Both the position numbers and the translations under genes were made by a program. 64,000 nucleotides of DNA. Source: Thermochaetoides thermophila DSM 1495. Its lineage: Eukaryota > Ascomycota > Sordariomycetes > Sordariales > Chaetomiaceae. The stretch lies in contig NW_006383034.1 of NCBI RefSeq assembly GCF_000221225.1, positions 2,294,001 to 2,358,000 of the forward strand, given 5' to 3'. The notes under the pieces are model-generated. The model made no database searches and was not told where the DNA came from. It was given only the letters and a program-made list of their open reading frames with translations. Within the stretch, counting starts at the first letter, position 1; the number at the start of each line of letters is the position of its first letter. Of this stretch, positions 58,575-64,000 are shown piece after piece.

Positions 58575-58672
58575 TAGGCTAGATAGTATAACTATGCCCC
58601 CCGGGGTCGTAGACACGGCCCAGTACCCCACTAGGGTAGAATGTGGCCGAAAATTAGAATCATCATCATCTC
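58575..58672 (+). mobile_element. Tad/LINE-like 3' end fragment I
   Basis: Only the terminal 3' UTR (CACGGCCCAGTACCCCACTA, GAATGTGGCCGAAAATTAGA) and the AATCATCATCATC tail remain. Confidence 0.6.
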
Positions 58673-58689
58673 ACACAGAAGAGCATGGA

Positions 58690-59033
58690 ATTCACCAGTT
58701 CTTAATTGACAGCTGTTTCTATTGCTGACTGGAGAGTCCTCATTTTGGCTCTTGGGGGTGGGTAGTTCTATATATATATCTGTAATCAAAGCCGTCAGTC
58801 TGCCTGTCCTTCTGTCATTGCCTGTTTTGGTAGTGTTGAAAAGGTTTTGCAGTTATCGCAGTGTATATTGTAGTACGAGAACGGTGATAGTTACACTTCT
58901 GCGTCTGATTGGTCCGACCCTTGACCCCCTTAAAAGTTCTCCTATTGGTCTCCTCCGTCGTCTGTGGGGCAGCTGCCGAGCCCATTATCGGCCGCTGCAT
59001 ATATACTTCATCCTTCTCGTAAGGCGTTACAAA
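58690..59033 (+). mobile_element. LTR-1 3' two thirds, forward
   Basis: It runs from the core TTAATTGACAGCTGTTTCTA through TTGACCCCCTTAAAAG to the family 3' end (TTCTCGTAAGGCGTTACA). This copy defines the 3' border of LTR-1. Confidence 0.65.
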
Positions 59034-59540
59034 CATTCTCTTATATATCACGTCGGTAGTTGCAAAATCGTTCAAGCTTGGCTACCTCACAAGTTCAACC
59101 TTAGACCAGCTTTCATAAACATCGTCTATAACCTCATTATACATAGATAGCTTATGAACTCCTTATTGATTTCCAAAACCGTTGTATTTAATAGTTGGTC
59201 TAGTCTTAGCTTTTAATGGTTATATTAAGATTAAAGATATTACAGGTAGTTCCTTCTTAGTAATGAGGGCAACAATACCCTTGAACTGCTCCTTGCAGGT
59301 ACAATATTGCCTAAGGACTATGCTCATGACCTCTTGAACCTATATTAAAAAGAATAGCTTTTATCAAGTGTTGTTAACGCCTTTGTTTAGGTATGGTAAA
59401 GCTATTAGATACAATAACTGATGAAGTTATTGCTAGAAATTTGGATGACTAGCTCCCCCGAAGCGGTCCGTACCGAGTCAATGTAGAGCCCATTTGGCAT
59501 AATGGAAGTAGTCAGTAGTCAAGAAAGAATGGGACAGGGA
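59034..59540. other. AT-rich spacer, no gene seen
   Basis: No gene or clear repeat. Confidence 0.3.
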
Positions 59541-59859
59541 TGATGACCAATCAGAGGAGTGGAAGAAATATCATTGCCGTCACCCACTGGTGATGATGAT
59601 GATGGTGCTTGGCATGGACCCCAACACTCCCAGGGGGTAGACCTTAACGACTTCAAATATCAGCATGTACATAGAATCACCTATGGGCGGAGCCACGATG
59701 GAGGGTCCTTACTGAGCAATGTATCCAGCTGTGAATCAACAACTAGTGATCGCGGTGGAACACGTACAACACTGTGTGAGGGCCTCAGTCTTTCAGGTTC
59801 TTCAACCTGACCACGATCTTCGAAACCATAATGGGAAGTTGTTGAATCGTCACAGTTGG
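59541..59859 (-). mobile_element. LTR-1 5' half, reverse
   Basis: It includes CAGCTGTGAATCAACAACTA and GTGATCGCGGTGG, then ACACTGTGTGAGGGCCTCAG, and ends GTTGTTGAATCGTCACA, the reverse of the TGTGACGATTC family start. Confidence 0.6.
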
Positions 59860-60292
59860 CGCAAGAGTTGTAATGGTTCCTTATCTATATCAGTAACAAG
59901 GAACTCAATAGCTATAAGGGCCATATGGCAATATGATCCAGTTAGATAGGAAGAGCACTTATCGAGTCACGTAAAGGAAGAAACACATATGTTAAAAAGA
60001 AATATCAAGTATGTGAATTTCATGAATGATAGTTGTTACCACAGGCAGTTACTATCAAAGGGTAAAGAAACAGGGGTTTCTAAGTATATGATAAAACAAA
60101 TCTCTCACAGTAGGAAGGAAAGGGAAGGAGGAACTCTTCAGTCAGAATGCAAAAAGTAGCATCCCAGCTGGAGACCAGAGTAATTGTGAACACATAGAAA
60201 AACTTTTCAAGTGCTAAACCTTGAAGCAAAACATAACCCACCTCTAGAAGGGTATTTGAATTGTCACAATAGTTATATAAACTCAATCAAAT
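59860..60292. other. AT-rich spacer, no gene seen
   Basis: AT-rich. A GAATTGTCACAAT block at about 60258 recalls an LTR end. No gene. Confidence 0.3.
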
Positions 60293-60681
60293 TGACACGA
60301 CCAACAATGACTCTATCTGGGAAAGAAGCTTCCGTGCAACTAATTGATTGGAGTAGAAGGGAGTTGTGACCAATCAAACTCGGATATCCGCCCCCAAAAC
60401 CGAATATTGGGAAAGTGTTTCTCAATACCCGGTGATGTTGACTTTCAACATTCTGTGCTGTTGAGGAGGAAGGAAGAAAAGCCACAAGAGTGCATGAAAT
60501 GTATTATAGATTCCAAGTAGGGACATCTGACCCAAGAAAACTCTATAGTCAGCAATACAAGAAGTTGCTTACCAACTGGTGACCACAATGGCCACTTTGG
60601 TTATGCAAGAACTCCTGTCTCTCAATCCAGCATTCTGGCAACCATCGAACCCATCTCAGGAGGTCTGTCTGGATTGTTACA
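60293..60681 (-). mobile_element. LTR-2 solo-LTR-like copy, reverse (longest)
   Basis: 389 bp from TGACACGACC to GGATTGTTACA, sharing all blocks with 47140-47461. Its left part also carries the core shared with LTR-1 (GTCAGCAATACAAGAAGTTG, ACCAACTGGTGACCACA), so LTR-1 and LTR-2 are related subfamilies. Confidence 0.65.
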
Positions 60682-61150
60682 CAAGTGTGGGTTAGTAGAA
60701 GCAGAATTATAAACTAAAAGCATGGGGACTCTTTAAAGAACCACGGACTTATTCAAGGATATAATCCAGTTATTTCAAAGAACAGAAGAAACAAAACGTA
60801 GCTCAAATATCAATAACAAGATATATGAAGATAAATAGAAAACTTCCTTTTCTACTAGTGACTAACAGCTAGATATATATATATTCTATCCATACAATGA
60901 CTGGTAGTAACGTAAGACATTAACACCTATATAAAACCATAAGGGCTCTCTTTGGAACAATGGGTCCCAACAAGGAAGCATAGAGGAGGCGATTCTCAAC
61001 ACCAAGAGATATTTATCCTTTTAGTCTGCATAATATCCGCAGCCACTTTTACTTGCGCTATACTATATCATTTTTAAAAGCTTTTCGACAGAAATATAAA
61101 GTGGTTTATTATGCAACAGTTTTAATACTAGAATCCCATTGACAAGGAGC
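60682..61150. other. AT-rich spacer with an LTR-2-like fragment
   Basis: At about 60945-61020 a fragment resembles LTR-2 (GGGCTCTCTTTGGAACAATG, GATTCTCAACACCAAGAGAT). No gene. Confidence 0.35.
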
Positions 61151-61345
61151 TGCGTGATGATTCAACAACCTGCTGAAATTGGTTCAAAAGTAGTATGCAG
61201 GTTGCAGAACCTGAGGGACTGGGGAATCCTCACACAGTCGAGCAGTATGTGGCTAACTGCGGTCACCAGTTGTTGGCTGACAACTGTTCGTATTGCTGAG
61301 TGAGGAACCCTTCTGTCCTTCTTCCTGATGCGATGAAACTATCTA
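61151..61345 (+). mobile_element. LTR-1 5' half, forward
   Basis: GTGATGATTCAACAACCTGC, then AACCTGAGGGACTGGGGAAT, then GCGGTCACCAGTTGTTGGCT and TATTGCTGAGTGAGGA. Confidence 0.65.
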
Positions 61346-61744
61346 TTTGATATTCAAAATCCTCTTCTTGTCCCCCTACTAGAAAGTTTCCGGTTCTCCA
61401 TTAGAGATAGCTCTGGCAATCTTTCAAGTGACATACTTGAAGTCGATAATATTTCGTTCGTGAATCTTAACAGGGAAGGAAAAGTGAGATCAGACATTAA
61501 GAACATATAACAACGCGGCTTACGCAAGGTTCAAAACGGCCAGCAGAAAATATGGGGTTTCTGACCAGCGGTCGGCGGAGATGAGAGTTACTATCGAAAA
61601 ACTGTCAAAGCTAAGAATCATTCACGAAGGATTGAAAAGACTTTAATAGAACAGACAAGCAAGAATTTGAGCATACAAGTTAGATAAGCTTCTCGCAGCC
61701 GAAAGAGGGCCAAAGAGTCGCCAGGCCAAAAGATAAAAAGGCTT
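61346..61744. other. AT-rich spacer, no gene seen
   Basis: No coding frame or assigned repeat. Confidence 0.3.
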
Positions 61745-61917
61745 TTTTGAACTATGCGCAGGTTTCTGTCAGTTGGCTTCGCCTCGGGCAAGACATTTAA
61801 AAAGTTGTAACTAGGTATTTCTAGAAAAATATGTGGGTTATCGCCGTGGGTAAGCCTAGTACCCCACTTGGACAGAACGTAGCTGAAAAAGAAAATCATC
61901 ATTATAATCATCACCAA
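61745..61917 (+). mobile_element. Tad/LINE-like 3' end fragment J
   Basis: TATGCGCAGGTTTCTGTCAG, then TAGTACCCCACTTGGACAGA and a tail with ATCATCATTATAATCATCACC. More diverged than copies B-F. Confidence 0.6.
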
Positions 61918-62504
61918 GCCTTGAGCTGAATTCGAACCTATTTCGGGAAGGCTAGCTCGAGTGTGACACTGTGCAGTCTTTTAAAACTTTAGAACATGTC
62001 AAATGCTTCTCAGTATTCTTGTTAGAATGATAATGCTAACACGACCCGCTTCTTAACATTCTGTCAATCAAAAGCTAATCATGCTATATATACGTCCGTC
62101 TCAGTCAGTATCAGAAAAGCCTATAGCATACTTACTCATCCACGTTTCCTTTCGCTCCTATCAAACCAAGGTACAGTGTCCTTATACATATTTGATACGA
62201 CTACCACTAAACGTTTTCGGCTTTTTTTTACAAAGTAATACTAGTATATAACCTTAGAATATGCACTCATGCAGTTTACGCTTTTTAGTTTTAATGCATA
62301 TAAATAGGAATCAGAAATATGCTAGAGCTCTATGCCTCACTGGCTATTAGTATGGGCAAGCTGATTATTATCATCTTGCCCTTAAGGTCGGCTGCCTTTA
62401 TATTGTCAACATTGCGTAGAAAAGCGAGTTATCTATGATAGCCTTGGCCATTGGAACATTGACTGGGTTGAAGCCATAGGTATGTATGTATATTTTCAGC
62501 TGCT
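61918..62504. other. AT-rich spacer, no gene seen
   Basis: No gene or clear repeat. Confidence 0.3.
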
Positions 62505-62860
62505 ATCTACCATATCTAGGTACTCTGGTCGTACCCACGGCGACGGTGGGCATAGTTATGCTATCTATAGCTACTTACAACTTATAAAGTTCTCCTCCAG
62601 GGAAAGCCTACTGGCAAAAAGCTTCGCGTGGTTTTAAGGACAGAAAAAGGTATAATCTTTACAAAGTATCAAGAAAGAGAAGCTACCCATTGGGGAACGC
62701 CTGGGGAAGAACACTCTCAAGTGCGTCTAACTCATCTACGTCTGCTCTGGCGGCAGGTGAGAAAAAGCGAGGAGGGACTGGGTGGATTGGAATTGGTTCT
62801 AGTGTCAGCGGGTTGAGGATCTCCCCGTATTGACGGAACTCGTTGACCCGCTTGTAGTGG
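62505..62860 (-). mobile_element. Tad/LINE-like element, copy K
   Basis: Reverse copy lacking the outermost tail: CCACGGCGACGGTGGGCATA, AAGTTCTCCTCCAGGGAAAG, then the ORF end (GTGTCAGCGGGTTGAGGATC). Interrupted on the right by an LTR-1 copy. Confidence 0.6.
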
Positions 62861-62889
62861 TGGTTTATGCCTAGCAGTTATTTCGGCGG

Positions 62890-63130
62890 CGCCCCACAGA
62901 CCCACGTAGTAGGCGGTCAATAGGAACGCTCAGAGTGGTGTAAAGAAGCGGACCAATTGATAGGGACGAGTAGGTATGGCAGTAATTATCGCACTGAGAT
63001 AACTGCGAGAAAGCCATCATGAGGCCCACATCGGTAATGATCTCACAACCAACAGAATATATCAAACAGAAAAGGAACATGGGATGCCGACGAAACGTTC
63101 TCCGAGCTAAGTATTACCTACGAAAGATCA
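62890..63130 (-). mobile_element. LTR-1 3' part, reverse
   Basis: AAGAAGCGGACCAATTGATA, CGAGAAAGCCATCATGAGG. It matches the outer half of the copies at 45.9 and 52.3 kb. Confidence 0.5.
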
Positions 63131-63404
63131 AAGCTAAGCGTCAGTGGTTAAAATTGTCAAAACTGAGAACCTCCGATGAATGACAGAAAGGTTCTTGGTA
63201 GAACTGCTCCGGAAAAATTCTTAGTATATAAGGTAGATGGATTTTTTCGCAGCAGGAAGGAGGACGAAAAGAACTCCCCAGTCAGCAGCTCATACAGTTG
63301 TTTAAACTAATTGATAATCGCAGTACATTTGAATCTCTGTAAGAACCTTTTTATCTTTGATACCGTAAGCTTTGAACTTGGTTCAAACCCATTTTCAGGA
63401 AGAC

Positions 63405-63658
63405 TAGTTGGATACTCACAACTGGTAACCAGGCAAGCGTGCCAACGGCTTCCAATATAAATACGGACATAGCATAAGCTAACTCCCGGAGTCATGACCA
63501 GGACTCCTCAGTCAGCAATAGACGATAGTTGTCAACCAACAACTTTGTAACCACGGTAAACCGCGCATTCTTCATGTGTCACGACCCCAGTCTTTCAGGC
63601 TCTACAACCTAGCTACTGCTTTCGAACCCTTCTCGGGAAGTTGTAGACTCGTCACAAG
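63405..63658 (-). mobile_element. LTR-1 5' part, reverse
   Basis: GACCAGGACTCCTCAGTCAG, AGTTGTCAACCAACAACTTT, ACGACCCCAGTCTTTCAGGC, and the end GAAGTTGTAGACTCGTCACA. Confidence 0.6.
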
Positions 63659-63769
63659 GGTCGTCAGCTGCCCCGAAGACGGCCTATATAAAATCAATGG
63701 GGACTCCCTAGTAGGAATAAGTGGCTTACACAATCTGAAGTCCAAATACTGCGGTTCTCCTACTCAGAT

Positions 63770-64000
63770 AAACTGCAATAACCTGCAACAAACCAACATT
63801 CCGGCCCAGATGGACAAAGGTGGTAACACTGGAATGCCGATGGCTTCGACTATAATAAATATGCATGTAGAATAACTTATTACCAGGCCCATGACGAGGA
63901 CGCTTCATTCAATAAAAGTTGCTAACCAACAACTAGATCGCAGTAAAAAAACATATACACTGCTGTGTGTGCACTCCAGTTAATCAGGTCCCACAACTTG
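63770..64000 (-). mobile_element. LTR-1 copy, reverse, running off the window
   Basis: GGAATGCCGATGGCTTCGAC, CCATGACGAGGACGCTTCAT and GTTGCTAACCAACAACTAGA. The 5' end would lie beyond 64000. Confidence 0.55.

Noticed and set aside
63500..64000. Possible telomere approach at the right end
   Set aside because: No TTAGGG/CCCTAA repeats are present; only LTR-1 relics are seen, so position near a telomere cannot be claimed.

Overview
The window looks like nuclear DNA of a filamentous ascomycete, most likely a Sordariomycete (Sordariales/Chaetomiaceae-like; this is inference). Reasons: short introns with GT-AG borders and CTAAC-type branch sites, large GC-rich coding exons, CFEM-like/GPI and mucin-like secreted proteins, a single ISWI gene, a DNMT5-type methyltransferase, and AT-rich, apparently RIP-mutated transposon debris. 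No bacterial, plasmid or CRISPR features are visible. All exon models were made by eye from splice consensus and reading-frame continuity.

Gene-rich part (1-45.7 kb). 1-629: 3' end of a ferric-reductase-like gene. 1010-1850: a decayed gene on the minus strand. 2446-6541: a CRP1/MDG1-type glycogen-binding (CBM48) protein with a very long acidic repeat tail and a 995-nt intron. 8001-10016: an RNF10/Mag2-type RING E3. 10605-10914: a possible small gene with a GC-AG intron. 11597-12209 (-): a CFEM-like GPI-anchored protein. 14966-15706 (-): a HAPSTR1/C16orf72-like protein. 17325-20980: the ISWI chromatin remodeler. 23116-30508: a DNMT5-family DNA methyltransferase fused to a SNF2 ATPase and a RING finger. 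30899-31732 (-): ureidoglycolate lyase. 33411-34998: an intron-rich mucin-like secreted protein. 35298-37439 (-): an MFS transporter. 40518-41545 (-): a bZIP transcription factor. 43162-44742 (-): an RluA-type tRNA pseudouridine synthase (Rib2/Pus9). 45125-45723: a hotdog thioesterase.

Transposon graveyard (45.73-64 kb). Just after the thioesterase stop codon the sequence becomes AT-rich and holds no intact gene. I recognise at least three recurring families. One is a Tad/LINE-like non-LTR element, in many 5'-truncated copies in both orientations that end in an (ATC)n tail. The second is LTR-1, with TGTGAC...GTAACA ends, in at least a dozen fragments. The third is LTR-2, with TGTAACAATC...GTCGTGACA ends. 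A decayed tRNA-like sequence lies at 49928-50012. Two LINE copies face each other tail to tail (about 55.7-57.57 kb), and two LTR-1 relics are fused head to head with a near-perfect inner palindrome (45.9-46.46 kb).

The theme is chromatin: a DNMT5-type methyltransferase and ISWI lie 2.1 kb apart, about 15 kb from a block of mutated repeats of the kind that is usually heterochromatic and cytosine-methylated in such fungi. The link between the genes and the repeats is suggestive only.
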